A DNA stretch of 64,000 nt from Dallia pectoralis (GCA_029465975.1 CM055758.1:7619610-7683609), one strand, 5' to 3'; positions 12,961-24,776 are shown, counted from the first letter of the stretch. Numbers and translations: made by a program. Notes: generated by a model from the sequence alone, not told the origin.

Positions 12961-13122
12961 TGCCTTATTCTAGTGTATGTGCGGCTGACCGCCTCTGTGT
13001 GCGCGTCCGCAGAATGCGCTCTCCCGTCCCGGTGCGTGAACGCGAGGGGTTTTATCTCAGCGCGTCCTTCTGTCTATTTGATACAAACCGGACAGGAACT
13101 GTAGCTTACTACTCTTCAAATG

Positions 13123-13124
13123 AG

Positions 13125-13203
<79 letters not shown>

Positions 13204-13227
13204 CGTGCGTGCGTGTGTGTGCGTGTG
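13123..13227. repeat. (TG)n microsatellite, ~50 copies
   Basis: Long pure TG run followed by (CG)/(TGCG) variants. It creates artificial Cys-Val and His-Thr open frames on the two strands. Confidence 0.95.
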
Positions 13228-14013
13228 TTTTTTGGTGAACATCAATGACTCTTATCTTTTTTTTTCTCTTTGTATGAACAAAACAAATGTTAATACATTC
13301 GAGGCTAATACGTGAGCCTAAATAATATCGGTTAATATCGGTTCATAACATCATTCTTCTTAAAACATTTCAAGAATTCCAGATCAGGGGTATTCAACCA
13401 GGGGTCTGAGGCCCCGTGTGGTCCATGGAGCTCCTGGCAGGGGGTCATTGATAAGGTCTTCTTTAGGTATGGTTTTTGATGGGGATTGTATAAAATAATT
13501 ACATATTATTTCACACGTTTTTGTCTAATATATATTTCTCATACTATATTACAGTTTGGATCAAACCAACCAAGTGAACAACCTAAATTGTTTGATCTAT
13601 GACTCATTTATGGATTGAGTAACGTTATAATCCCGACTGTCGAAAGATAAAGAGCATGCAAAAAATGTGCACCATAACCATGTATTAACCATTAACACTG
13701 TAATACAATTGCTAATATATAAACACATTTTAACTCAAAATGTTTTAGTGTGTGTTTGTGTGTCTTACAATATTAATCATTAATTTGACAACACTTCCAC
13801 CTAGTGTTGGAGTATGTTAGTGCAAATCTCAATCCAAAAGTGTACAATCCCATCATGAAAACTCCTATCGTTTTATTTCGTATGTTTTCTCATGTTATTG
13901 GACATTATGTATATATTTTTTAGACGGCAATGTTGATCCTATTTTTTTTATTGGAAGATTCCATCATTAAAAACACAGGATCGACACATCTAAATAATGT
14001 ATGTGTTTATGAA

Positions 14014-14084
14014 GCGGAACCGTGAATTGGTTCCGCCATGTCGGACATTCATACATGTGACACATGGCGGAAGTAGTCATTTCA
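14014..14084 (+). promoter_or_regulatory. Probable rexo4 core promoter with ETS and YY1-type motifs
   Basis: Just upstream of the rexo4 start codon (14190) lies a perfect inverted repeat, GCGGAACC at 14014-14021 and GGTTCCGC at 14029-14036, with a 7-base spacer. It is followed by CCGCCATGTCGG and then by CACATGGCGGAAGTAG. GGAA cores in CGGAA context are ETS-type sites, and CCGCCAT / ATGGCGG are YY1-type. Such pairs are common at start sites of TATA-less housekeeping genes, and no TATA box is seen. The exact start site is not known. Confidence 0.45.
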
Positions 14085-14189
14085 GCATGGCGTACAGGAA
14101 AACATGTGTGGCTGTCTCAGTTCGTATAGCATAACTATTATTGCGACTTTGTATTCATATTCGTCTTAAGTCATAGTCCTTGAGACATA

Positions 14190-16771
14190 ATGTCTAAAGT
14201 CAAACCGGCGACACAAGTCGACTCTGCTGCTTCTTCTAAAACGCCAGAGTCCACACAGAAGAAGAAGATAAAGAAATATGTTTTTAAAAACACCAGCACG
14301 AAAGAACCAGTGCATAAAGGTAAAACCAAGGCGTCGCTTCCTCCAAAAGATGCTCAACAGTTTTCAGCCAATTGGAAACAGTTACTAGAGGTAAGTGGTT
14401 GATTCTGAGTAAGTCAGACATTCAATGCTGTTATACTTATTTTGGATGGAAGATAGACCTGGAACTGTAGTAACACAGTCATCAGTGTCTACAATATGAC
14501 TTTAGTTTTGTGTTTGAGATAAAGCCTTGTTTTGTTTTTATTTCAAGGATTTAAAATCCAAGCCCATGTTGGTGAAAAAGCAACCAGTACATGAAAAAAT
14601 CAAGAATCACATAGACACTTCAAAGAGTGACAAGACTCAGAAAGTTTCAAAAAACCTTTCAAAGGAGGTGTCGCTGCATAAGAAGACCGCTAAAGACTTA
14701 TCTAAGCACCCAAATGACCCTCAAGTAGCCAAGACCACGCAGGTCAACGGTGGGAAAGCAGGAAAGGACAGTGCTGTAACCAGTAAGCTTAAATCCCAGG
14801 TGAATGGAAATGGTCTAGGACCATCGTTGACAGAACAGCCCAATACCAGGAAGAGGAAACCCAACAGTGTCCAGGTGGCCAGTAATCTACAGAAGACAAA
14901 GAGGAGGAAAGTAGTAGAAGTGGAGGAAAGCCAGCCCACCGAGTAAGTCCGTGCAGAGTTTGAATTTAAAAACTTTTTATAAGACAGATTTTTTTTAATA
15001 CATATATTTCTATGCGCTGTTCCATACATGTTTTCCAATGGAAGATGATTTGTTAAGGTTATCATGTGGACCTAAATGCAAATTTGAAGGTGCTCAGTTT
15101 TCCCATTTTGGATGCCCAGCAGTGCTCCAGACTGCGACCAAATTAGCACATTGTTAGAGCTCGCTGTGAAAAATGTTAATATACATCTGTCCAACCGCTA
15201 GATTGGACATGTGGTTTGATGACGTGGACCCGGATGACATCGAGGCTACAGTGGGAAAAGATGCCGCTAATGTCATGAGGAAGATGCAAGGTGTTCAGAA
15301 AACCGATCCCCAGAACACAGAGAAGATACTGGTCAAGGACAGGGGATTTGAAGGGTAAGTCTGATGGCGTTTAGTTCAACTGGTATCTGAGGAAAAAGTA
15401 CATTCATACCATTTCTAAAGTCCAAAGGAAACATTTCGATTTCATGTTTTGGATCGTAGTATTTTCAATATAAAGGTGCCTGTATTTGCAGACCTAGTTT
15501 GCATATTTTGTGGTCTCAAACATGTTCTGTACATTACGCTATTATCGTTTCCCCAAAATCAAACAGTATTGTCTCCTGCGTGACCGCGGTCTTTCGTCTT
15601 TCTCCTCGACACTTCTCAGACTAACCAAGGCGGTGGCTATGGACTGTGAGATGGTGGGTGTCGGCCCAGACGGAGAGGAGAGCATCGTTGCCCGGGTATC
15701 TCTGGTTAACCATTTTGGGAAGTGCATCTATGACAAATTTGTCAAGCCCACAGAGAGAGTGACGGACTACAGGACAGCTGTCAGCGGCGTTCGGCCCAAT
15801 GACATTAAAAACGGTAGGGGATTAGACAAACTTAGGTTTCTACCTCTACATGGGCTTAATGAAGGAATACATTGACTGTGCATTTTAGATGGAATAAGAG
15901 TTAATTCGCTACAGATTCCTTGCTGGCTGCTTTTTCTATTAAGCAAGCCAGTCTCTCTTGTACTGTATTTTATGATAGCACTGCAACAAGCTCAGCAAAG
16001 CACTATATAGTGTTATTTAATAATTGAATTGCCGAGCATCGTTTTTTAAACGCGACGTGGGTCTTAATGCCGTTGTATGCTGCAGGCGAGGATTTCAAGA
16101 CGGTCCAGAAGGAGGTGGTCGAGATCCTCCACGGAAGGATGCTAGTGGGTCACGCCATTCATAACGACCTCAAGGTACTCAGCTGTGATAGGCTATAAAG
16201 CTACGTTGTTGATTTTACTCACTCACGTTGCCTTAATTGTTTTTGTTTAATTGCATGCTTAATTCTTTCAGATTTTGTTCTTGGATCACCCGAAAAAGAA
16301 CATCAGAGATACCCAAAAGTATAAACCTTTCCAGGCAATTGTAAAGGTAAATCATTTTTTTTATCAAGTTGTACCGTTTCGTTTGAGTGACAGATGGGTT
16401 TGTATTAGATGACGTTAACACCTTGGTTGATGTTCAGTGTGGACGGCCCTCTCTGAAACTCCTGTGTAGGGAAATACTGAACGTAGACGTGCAGAAGGGA
16501 GAACATTCATCGGTAAGTCACGTTTTTCGTTAAATATTATGGTAAATGTTTTATCCTCGAGTCGACAAATATTCTATAATATGACTTTGAGCCCAAGTCA
16601 ATGTCCGGAAATACGTTGCAGGTCCAAGATGCACAGGCAACCATGAGGTTGTACAAAACGGCAAAGAAACATTGGGAGGCAGAGATCAAGGCTAGTCGTA
16701 CCAACCCGGCGTTAACCAAGAAGTCCAAAGAACCAAGGAAGCGCAAGTCAGCTCAACAGAAGTTGACCTGA
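14190..16771 (+). CDS. rexo4: REXO4, RNA exonuclease 4 homolog (DEDDh exonuclease)
   Basis: Eight coding exons: 14190-14390, 14548-14942, 15202-15354, 15620-15813, 16086-16174, 16272-16346, 16438-16512, 16622-16771. They total 1332 bp (443 aa plus TGA), and every junction has GT-AG and keeps phase. Residues 1 to ~200 are Lys/Ser-rich and disordered, as in nuclear/nucleolar family members. The linker WFDDVDPDDIEA is a REXO4 hallmark. The exonuclease domain starts near residue 250. Its catalytic set is complete: D258 and E260 in AMDCEMVGVGP, D342 in VGHAIHNDLK, and H392 plus D397 in GEHSSVQDA, the DEDDh order. The C-terminus is basic (SKEPRKRKSAQQK). The family (XPMC2/yeast Rex4) trims RNA 3' ends and is tied to rRNA processing. 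The start was chosen as the first Met of the open exon 1, which reads MSKVK. It is convergent with cacfd1. Identification is near certain; transcript ends are not. Confidence 0.96.
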
Positions 16772-17133
16772 CACTGTGCCTAAAGAATGAACTGCAGCTG
16801 TTCGTAAGTGAACGGAGGACATGCCGTTGAGAAGATGGCACAGGAAAGGAGGATTGACTGAATAGATAAGCGTGTTTTTGGGAAGTGGACTGGCACTTTA
16901 ATAATGTGTGTCAAGTTCAGTTCACTCAATCCACATCCTGCAGAATGATTGTTCTTCACGGTTGTCATATCTCATTCATGATCCGACACGCCATATCTTC
17001 TGTGATCACTTTGTTCCGATCATGTCCGTTTATCTAAGATCGCGTTTTGGTGTTTTTCATTGGCGTTTAAACTCCCAAATGTTTGGTTCAGAAAGGATTT
17101 TGCATTGTGTTGCTTTTGATAACTTTATTGTAA

Positions 17134-17139
17134 ATTAAA
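17134..17139 (+). terminator. Possible rexo4 poly(A) signal (ATTAAA)
   Basis: ATTAAA in TAAATTAAAAGTG, 363 bp after the rexo4 stop codon, is the first standard variant signal I noticed downstream. It follows a T-rich stretch. Usage is not shown by the sequence. Confidence 0.35.
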
Positions 17140-17541
17140 AGTGATGTATCCCTGAACTGCATGTTGTTTGTCATTATACTGATCTGATGTGCATAATATT
17201 AGTGACAGAAGACAGAGATAAAAAAATGACTTTTATTGTCAGATGTGGGGAGAAAAGTTCCAAAGTACAACGTTAGTAGGCTTACATTGTACATGATGAC
17301 ATCAAAAGCAATAAGAAACAATTTCCTTCATTTTTTTCTACAGTAATGTACACACCCCTTACAGCAAATGAAGTCTGGGCAGAAGAAATATATTACTACT
17401 TCTGGAGCTAGTTATATAGCCAAGACCTATAACTGTAAACACAACTTCCAGCTTTCTCACAGTACATTGCTGATGGGCAGAGGTGCAGTAACTGGGAAGC
17501 TACATTGAATGCTACTAAGCCCATAGTCATATAATGAACTA

Positions 17542-18466
17542 CAGTTGTGGACAGAAGTATTGGCACCCTTCTGCTTTTATCAAATAACAAAAATTGTGTC
17601 TGAAACTTGAGACTGCCCATCGCAGTCCAGAATACCTGAATTTACTGTTAATATTACAGAACAAATAGATACTCAAAATCAGAAACGTTCGAATAGCAAT
17701 AACAAAATTCTTGGCAGCATTCGGCCAAACAACTGCCATAGTGCTTCCTATCGCCATGGGAGACCTGCATCTCTAAACTGGGAGGTAGCTAAGCAAACGG
17801 CTCCAGATATTTTCAATAGGTTTCAGGTCTGGGTTCATTGCTGTACACTTCAGAACAGTCCAATGTTGTGTCTTACATCATCCCTGGCTGCTTTTAGAAA
17901 TCAGTTTAGGGTCATTGTCCTGCTGGAAACCCACGACCATGGGCACAGATCCAGCTGTCCAACTCTTGGTTCAATATGAAGGCCTGTATATTCTCTTGAA
18001 GCCATGCACATGTTCGAGGCATCCAGAGGCAGCAAGGCAACACGAAATCGCCACTGAATCTCCTCCATAATTGTTTTCCATGCATGGTTAAAATAGTGTT
18101 TGACCTCCTCAGGCAATCCTCTGGTACATTCTTGTCACGAAACAGAATTATTATGTATGGTGATTTCTAAGGATTCGACACCTCAGCATAGGTCAATTAA
18201 ATTCAAGACGAGAATCGCCTGCTTAAAATGTAATTATTCCTAACTACTTCAACAAAATTGTCGTAATATCTTTGCGGCAATTTTAGGATTTCTTGTGGAA
18301 TAAGCGAAGATACAGTAAATAATTCAGCTATTTAGATTTTGTTCAACTGCAAACCAAATAAATACATTTTTGTTTGCAAAGATATTTTAAATCTTGACAG
18401 TTTTCTATAACAAATTATGAATAGTTGGTTAAAGTGCAAGGGTGCCAATTCCTGTGGCCATAACTG
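17542..18466 (-). mobile_element. Tc1/mariner-like element, decayed, 925 bp
   Basis: The left end CAGTTGTGGACAGAAGTATT and the right end (read on the opposite strand) CAGTTATGGCCACAGGAATT match over about 29 bp with four or five differences, and both run on into GGCACCCTT. The left flank is TA, the Tc1 target; the right flank is AT, so that copy is mutated or misaligned. On the minus strand the interior encodes NPDLKPIENIWS, the signature around the last catalytic acid of Tc1 transposases. It also has a readable stretch ending near TMTL, but the frame is broken and about 700 bp of a normal transposon is missing. It is non-functional. Confidence 0.8.
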
Positions 18467-18618
18467 ATTGTATATTTTCAAATCATATCCCACATCCCTA
18501 TGTGATCACTGGTGTTCCTGTAGGGCTTTAGCTGGTCCGTGTGTTAGAGGGTAGTACTGTATGCCGTTTATAGGTATAAAAATAGACCTACCTGAGAGTT
18601 CATGGAGGACCATATACA

Positions 18619-18783
18619 ATGGATATCAAAAGTCTACACATCCCAAAAAAAATTACAAAGAAAAATCATGTCAGAACGTATCCCCACCTTTAAGGTGACC
18701 TATAACGTGAACGTGAAAATAAAAATAAAGGCCATACAATAACCTGGAATTTTAACAAGGGTGTGTAGACTTTTCATATCCAT
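18619..18783. mobile_element. MITE, 165 bp, with 25-bp inverted ends
   Basis: The left end ATGGATATCAAAAGTCTACA and the inverse of the right end ATGGATATGAAAAGTCTACA differ by one base over 20, and both run on into CAYCCC or CACCC. The interior is AT-rich and non-coding. The ends resemble those of a widespread Tc1/mariner-type MITE family of fish. No clear target duplication is visible beyond possible TA/GG flanks. Confidence 0.75.
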
Positions 18784-19152
18784 GGTTGATGACCATCTTA
18801 CTGAGGAGCTGAATCGAGATAGTGTCCAATCCATAGGTTGAGAGCTACAAAGCTGTAAGAGGTGTGTACAAACAGTCTACTTCAATACATTCCTGGTCAC
18901 TAACAGTCACAACAACAAATCCAACAGTAGTCTCATGCTGAACAATGTAGTTGAACCTGTAATCAGAGATTAGACAAGGATGTTGTGTCTTTCGTCTTGA
19001 GCGAGGGACAAAGGCAAATAATGGCTCTGTGTGTGCTTCAACTGTGTTGCACACTACATAGTCCCTGAATCACAACACATTCCCATAGCAAAGTCCGTAA
19101 AAACGTTCAAACGCACGTCTTCCCAGGACAGGAGAGCAGATGACACCACAGT

Positions 19153-19353
19153 GTATAGCATAGGTGTCAAACCGATTCCACGGAGGGCCTAGTGAATGCA
19201 GGTTTTAGTTGTTTTCCTCTAAATGTGTTCCCAGTTCAGACCTAAACAACCAGGTGAGGGTAGAACCTAACCAATTAGTGACATCATTTATCAATCATGC
19301 ACAAGGTGAGAGCAAATACCTGTAAACAAACCAGTTTGACACCGCTGCTATAC
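19153..19353. mobile_element. MITE, 201 bp, with ~20-bp inverted ends (GTGTCAAAC type)
   Basis: The left end GTATAGCATAGGTGTCAAAC and the inverse of the right end GTATAGCAGCGGTGTCAAAC match at 18 of 20 positions. The interior (GATTCCACGGAGGGCC, GCAGGTTTTAGTTGTTTTCC, AACCAGGTGAGGG, AACTAATTAGTGAC-like) matches my memory of a very common teleost palindromic short repeat. It has no coding capacity. The family name was not confirmed. Confidence 0.7.
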
Positions 19354-20237
19354 AATATAAAAAAGAAACATAGTAAACAGACATCCCTTGAGTCCACAGG
19401 CAGTGCCTAATGGAGATCCTCATTAAACAGGTTGATCAAATTCTAGCTCTACAAGAGAAGACCAATAGAATAAACATTATTGGTTTTACAGCAGCATAGT
19501 CAAAGTGATCTACGTCAATGTGTATGACTGAGCAGAGTCACCGAGCTCAAATTTTTTATTCGGTTTTACTCCGAGTATACAAATGACCTCTAGCAAATAC
19601 AACCATTACTTGCTTGATTACAAGTAAATTTGTCAAATGTAAAAGATGTTAGAATTCACCGTTATATCAAAGTTCTGTGTCCAAAGTTCATCCAACCACA
19701 ACTAAACATGCATTGTATTTACATGTTATAATTAGTTTATACCAATCAGTTGGAACCTTTCAATGTCACCAATAACAGACTAAAACAAAGACTCCATCTT
19801 TGGCGTCACTGGATGAACATACAGTATGTGTGGAACCTCTCCCAATGACCCAACTTCCACGGCACAAGTAGACGAAGCTGCAGTAGATACATTTGTCATA
19901 CCAGTGATGCCTTGGGAATTCTTCACAAACTACATTTTCACATTGACAATCTGCAAGTATTCCTGAAAGGCTGATTGGCTAAGACGGTATATTACTTTTC
20001 CTTCTTGCCAAAAAGGTCAGTAATCAGGACAACAAAAAAAACAGTTAAAAAAAACCCACAGCAACTTAGCCATCATATTTACCCCAACGCCTCGGACAAC
20101 TAAATTCACACTATAAGGACTAAATAAGATAATAAATATATAGTTGTGCAGATTTGATCAAATTAGACATTAAAGATGCAGCGGTTTAGGCAAAGAAATA
20201 ACCCACTAACAGAGAAATTAATGAGATGGGGAAGAAA

Positions 20238-21208
20238 AGAGGTGGAGTAAAATAGATGTGATGGTGGAGGTGGAAGAGATGGAGAGGTGGAGTAAAATAG
20301 ATGTGATGGTGGAGGTGGAAGAGATGGAGAGGTGGAGTAAAATAGATGTGATGGTGGAGGTGGAAGAGATGGAGAGGTGGAGTAAAATAGATGTGATGGT
20401 GGAAGAGATGGAGAGGTGGAGTAAAATAGATGTGATGGTAGAAGAGATGGAGAGGTGGAGTAAAATAGATGTGATGGTAGAAGAGATGGAGAGGTGGAGT
20501 AAAATAGATGTGATGGTGGAGGTGGAAGAGATGGAGAGGTGGAGTAAAATAGATGTGATGGTGGAGGTAGAAGAGATGGAGAGGTGGAGTAAAATAGATG
20601 TGATGGTGGAAGAGATGGAGAGGTGGAGTAAAATAGATGTGATGGTAGAAGAGATGGAGAGGTGGAGTAAAATAGATGTGATGGTGGAAGAGATGGAGAG
20701 GTGGAGTAAAATAGATGTGATGGTAGAAGAGATGGAGAGGTGGAGTAAAATAGATGTGATGGTGGAAGAGATGGAGAGGTGGAGTAAAATAGATGTGATG
20801 GTAGAAGAGATGGAGAGGTGGAGTAAAATAGATGTGATGGTAGAAGAGATGGAGAGGTGGAGTAAAATAGATGTGATGGTGGAAGAGATGGAGAGGTGGA
20901 GTAAAATAGATGTGATGGTGGAAGAGATGGAGAGGTGGAGTAAAATAGATGTGATGGTAGAAGAGATGGAGAGGTGGAGTAAAATAGATGTGATGGTGGA
21001 GGTGGAAGAGATGGAGAGGTGGAGTAAATTAGATGTGATGGTGGAGGTGGAAGAGATGGAGAGGTGGAGTAAAATAGATGTGATGGTGGAGGTGGAAGAG
21101 ATGGAGAGGTGGAGTAAAATAGATGTGATGGTGGAGGTGGAAGAGATGGAGAGGTGGAGTAAAATAGATGTGATGGTAGAGGTGGAAGAGAAGGTGAGGT
21201 GGGGTTAA
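20238..21208. repeat. 39/45-bp minisatellite, ~23 copies, in probable cacfd1 3' UTR
   Basis: Tandem units containing GGAGAGGTGGAGTAAAATAG plus ATGTGATGGT, in two lengths: 45 bp with GGAGGTGGAAGA and 39 bp without the GGAGGT step. The 45-bp form clusters at both ends and around 20515-20590, while the 39-bp form fills the middle. Both lengths are multiples of three, so both strands remain open (316 codons +, 356 codons -). The predicted peptides are pure repeats (MVEEMERWSKIDV or SHLFYSTSPSLPP) without homology. The array begins 25 bp beyond the cacfd1 stop codon, so it probably lies in that gene's 3' UTR. Confidence 0.93.
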
Positions 21209-21232
21209 ACAGATGTGAGGAGGACCATGCCA

Positions 21233-24200
21233 CTATACTGATCCATCGGTGGTCCCAGCCTGCTTCTCCTCATCCCCTGGTTTCTGGTGATTCAGCCTGG
21301 CATAACTCACCGCATCGCCCCTAAAAGACAGAGACGTGGGTGGACGGGAGAAAGTATGACACCACAAAGGACAGGAGGGATGTTAGATAATGTTGATTTG
21401 AAACAAATAACTTACCACGTTGTGTTTTGCCATTAAACGTTATAATGAAAGTATAAACGCGACTTGCGGTAACATCAAATGCATTGCACCTGATTGAAAT
21501 AAATGTAATCTGAATATTTACGTATGTTCGAATTTGAAATAATAGGGGAGAAAGTGTGAAGAAGGAAGAGAAAGAAGAGATTAGGAAATGCCATCTACTC
21601 TGTGTACAGACTTTGAAATCAGATCACTAAAATGTAAAGAGAAATGTCTCACTTTTTGCCCAGGGATGCGAGACCGTAGAGCACTCCTGTAGCGAAGGCA
21701 ATGGCATTACCGAACAGCGTTGTGATGGAGAAGCTCAGGAATATGGGGAACATGGCCATCCTGAAAATAAGATCAACGGGGATCGGTTGAATGATTACGT
21801 AAAACCGGGATTGTGTTCATTTACAAAAAGTGTCTACCAGTTTTATTTAAACTCTAGGTCTAGACAATAAACAGGCATTTCTTGTGAAGCCAACAGGCCA
21901 GAGACAAGTTCCTACCCGCAGTAGAAGAAGGCTTTCTGCCACGGTTTGAATTTGTCAGCTCTAGCTGCCACCGCGTTGGCGAACTCAATGAACTGGCAGC
22001 AGAACGGGACTTCGCACAGGAACAACACAAAGGCGTTCAACCTTGAAGCACAGGGAGGGGACATGAAAACGGTGTCTGTAGATACGTACATAGACACAGG
22101 CACAGCTCCGTATGACCACAACTAGCTCGGGCCAAATATGGGTTTGTGTCAGAATTAAACTTACACCATCCATACTCCGGCGGCGATGTTTAAGGGGTTG
22201 ACAGTGACACACATCCACACTCCAGAGGTGGCGCATGCTTCAGAGAGAGAAAATAATATATTACACGCTGCATTACATTGCTCCTAATGCGAACAAATCA
22301 AGTGCAAGTGTGTATAAATATGCATAGACGCGTTAGGCATATTGGATTACTATGAATCCAAACAAACCGGGAGAAGGGATGCTAGGTTCCAAGCCAGAGA
22401 GATGAGAAAACAGTGTTATTATCCGACTCAAATCGAATGTAGCCTCGCTGGAAACCACAGGGGCCTAAATTCCTCATTTAAAGAAAAACTAGCAATTTTG
22501 TTACCAGGGAAACTAGCACACAGGATCAGCCCTTCTGCTCTGGCAGAGATCCAACAGGGGCTAGCCTCTAGCCCCCCTGGTAAGACCGTGTTAGACCACT
22601 TCTGGGTACTACCAGTGTCCTGCTGTGGTCACCCTGCGAGCATGAGGAAAGACTCAGACATCGAACAGATGGGATAATTACCTAATCACATGACATCGTA
22701 TTGGGATGTGTACAAGCACACAAGCTGGTACAGGCTTCAATTCTTTTGCACAATGCCCTGAACAGCGCGTCAACAAAGCTACGACAGCTCGTGTCTTTTG
22801 TGTCCAGCTAATAATTTGTCTAAATGGTTGACTTGTGGGGCTTAAAAGACGCAGGTCTGAAAATATCTCAGCTCAGTATGCTTAGGAGAAACCCTGCTAG
22901 ACAGATTGATGGAGATTTATCCAAACTTCTGGCACTTGCAAACAAGTTCCACAGTACCAGACAGTAGCAAGAACCCTCATGCCACACACATCTGACACAC
23001 ACACACACACACACACAGAACAACACTGGGAATCTGACACATACACACACACACACACATGCAGGACTCTGCAGCAGAAACCAACAGGGGAAACAGATAG
23101 GACCAAACCCCTCCAGCACCCTGATTCCACAGCATGCTGAATAATACAGAGCCCATTGATTATACAGCAGTCCGGCAGGAGAACGTGATACAGCTCCCCG
23201 TACTCCAGCATCACAGACTCCAGTATCACAGACTCCAGTATCACAGACACCACCAAGCCAGCAATGGACAGCTGAGGGATCGAGGAGGGCTGCAATAGAG
23301 CTGAGTGACTGCAGCAAAGACAGAGACATGATCCCTGCCAGCCTCACACTCTGTGGGAAGAATGTGTACTCTAGCTAGCATCAAACGGAGGCCATGAAAA
23401 AAAAACATTGTGATATTTCCAAGACGGCAGACCAGCAAAGTTTCTTAAGCGTGTAACTTACAGTCACACCGTCATTACTCGGGATCATGTTCTTGGCTGG
23501 GAATTCATTTCTAGTTATTTGATATTCACTTGTTAACACATGCCGTTGTGCATTGTTGAATAGGGTCAAACTAAACACCAAAAAATAAACTCCTGCTCTC
23601 TTAGCAAAAACAAAGACATGAGTTTACACCATATATACCAACCAATACATCCACTAACCTGTAAATAATCGGTTTTATCCCAGGAAGTAACACTACTAAG
23701 ACAATTAGTGCATATCTCAACTAAGTTCCATGAGAACACGCACTCAGAGTTTATGTTTATCCATTACTTTGTGGATAACAAACATACATACATTAAACAT
23801 TGTTGTTAATGTATTGTTTTGTAATAAAACTATATTATACTTTATTAATAGGTGTTGTTTACCTAATAACAATGTCCAATAGATAATAAACATCAATGCA
23901 GACTGTTTTACTTAGTCGTGGAAAAACAAAAAATGTGAGTGCTGATAACATTGAACTTTCTTTGGCGATGGGAACTATTTGTCAACATAATGGTACTAAC
24001 AGAAATAAAACAGATTTAATTTTTTGATAGGCAGGGACACATGCATGATGACCATGGTTGGTAGAGTTGGTACATATTAAACATATTCCTTTGTTGACGA
24101 CAAACCTGCATGAGCGTATGGCTATTAAACAAAGAACAACTCCCTCAATAGACAATATATAAATACCCGATAAATTGTAGTGAGTGAATGCAGTAGTTGC

Positions 24201-24448
24201 CGTTTTAATTGTATATGTTATGAACTCAGCGGCAGTACATTTGGAGAGGCGTGGCATGCCCGATCACAATATAACATTGTATACCGTCGTTCATCACGTG
24301 TGATTACAGTATTGCTGCCTGTGGTCATGTTGTACTTACATATGCCCCCAAGGACACCGGCGATTTTGCACAGCCACCGGTACCACCACGACATGCCGTC
24401 ATCGTCGGCGACAGGTTTCGGAGACGCCGCTGCCTCTTCGGTGTTCAT
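21233..24448 (-). CDS. cacfd1: CACFD1, calcium channel flower homolog
   Basis: Five coding exons on the minus strand: 24340-24448, 22165-22237, 21916-22041, 21653-21760, 21233-21320. They total 504 bp (167 aa plus TAG), about the usual length of vertebrate Flower proteins (~172 aa), and all junctions are GT-AG and in phase. After an acidic N-terminus, GMSWWYRWLCKIAGVLGGIS starts membrane segment 1. Segment 2 includes NPLNIAAGVWMVLNAFVLFL with the acidic residue in LCEVPFCCQFIEFAN that is conserved in the family. Segments 3 and 4 cover FFYCGMAMFPIFLSFS and GNAIAFATGVLYGLASLGKK. The tail GDAVSYARLNHQKPGDEEKQ is cytosolic. Flower proteins reside on synaptic and other secretory vesicles and act in endocytosis, Ca2+ entry and cell-fitness signalling; the channel role is debated. 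An in-frame ATG five codons upstream (24463) is an alternative start; 24448 fits the family better. It is convergent with rexo4 and 1.5 kb behind ptcd2. Confidence 0.96.
22999..23061. repeat. Two short (CA)n runs in cacfd1 intron 1
   Basis: CA repeats at about 22999-23018 and 23041-23060, separated by 22 bp. They lie in the 2.1-kb first intron (22238-24339), which holds no recognised exon. Confidence 0.85.
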
Positions 24449-24741
24449 TGTTCCCCCGGTCAATTATTCAGTGACCCACCACACAGTCAATGAAACAAGA
24501 CAATATAGCCACACTGGCTGGGGCTTTCATACACAATACACGCCAACTGATACCTTAGGTGAACAACCTCGATGGTATTTTTACGTCCACGAACGCACAT
24601 ACATGCGTTATAACTATTGTGTATCTGGTTTACTCGGGTACGCAATGGTTACCACCAAGTAATAATTGTTTTGTAGTCGGATAGCTAGGATCCCGCTATG
24701 TAGCTATCGCGAGAACTGTCGCCAGTCTGTGTGACGTCGGC

Positions 24742-24776
<35 letters not shown>

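Larger units (their letters stand above)
1..14189. other. Gene-poor upstream region, no proven gene
   Basis: No open frame here resembles a protein I recognise, apart from a transposase relic at 4735-4910. Longer open frames coincide with simple or tandem repeats and are not coding. CpG-rich patches at about 6810-7140, 9600-10040 and 12780-13110 stand out from the AT-rich background and may mark promoters or first exons; they are listed separately. The rest could be intron or intergenic DNA of a gene that extends past the left edge. Confidence 0.6.
17143..20237. other. Intergenic DNA between rexo4 and the cacfd1 3' end
   Basis: No coding exon was recognised. It holds the Tc1-like element and the two MITEs listed below. 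The remaining sequence is AT-rich and unremarkable. In human, ADAMTS13 lies between these two genes, but none of its hallmark motifs (HExxHxxGxxHD zinc site, thrombospondin WxxWxxW) was seen here. Confidence 0.7.

Noticed and set aside
13388..13450. CAGGGGTATTCAACCAGGGG motif resembling a hAT 5' end
   Set aside because: No matching inverted end or target duplication was found downstream, so it is at most a fragment.
20163..21233. 356-codon minus and 316-codon plus open frames
   Set aside because: Both are pure products of the 39/45-bp minisatellite; unit length divisible by three keeps every frame open.
22342..22677. 111-codon + frame in cacfd1 intron 1
   Set aside because: Opposite strand to the gene, no similarity, no promoter or splice evidence.
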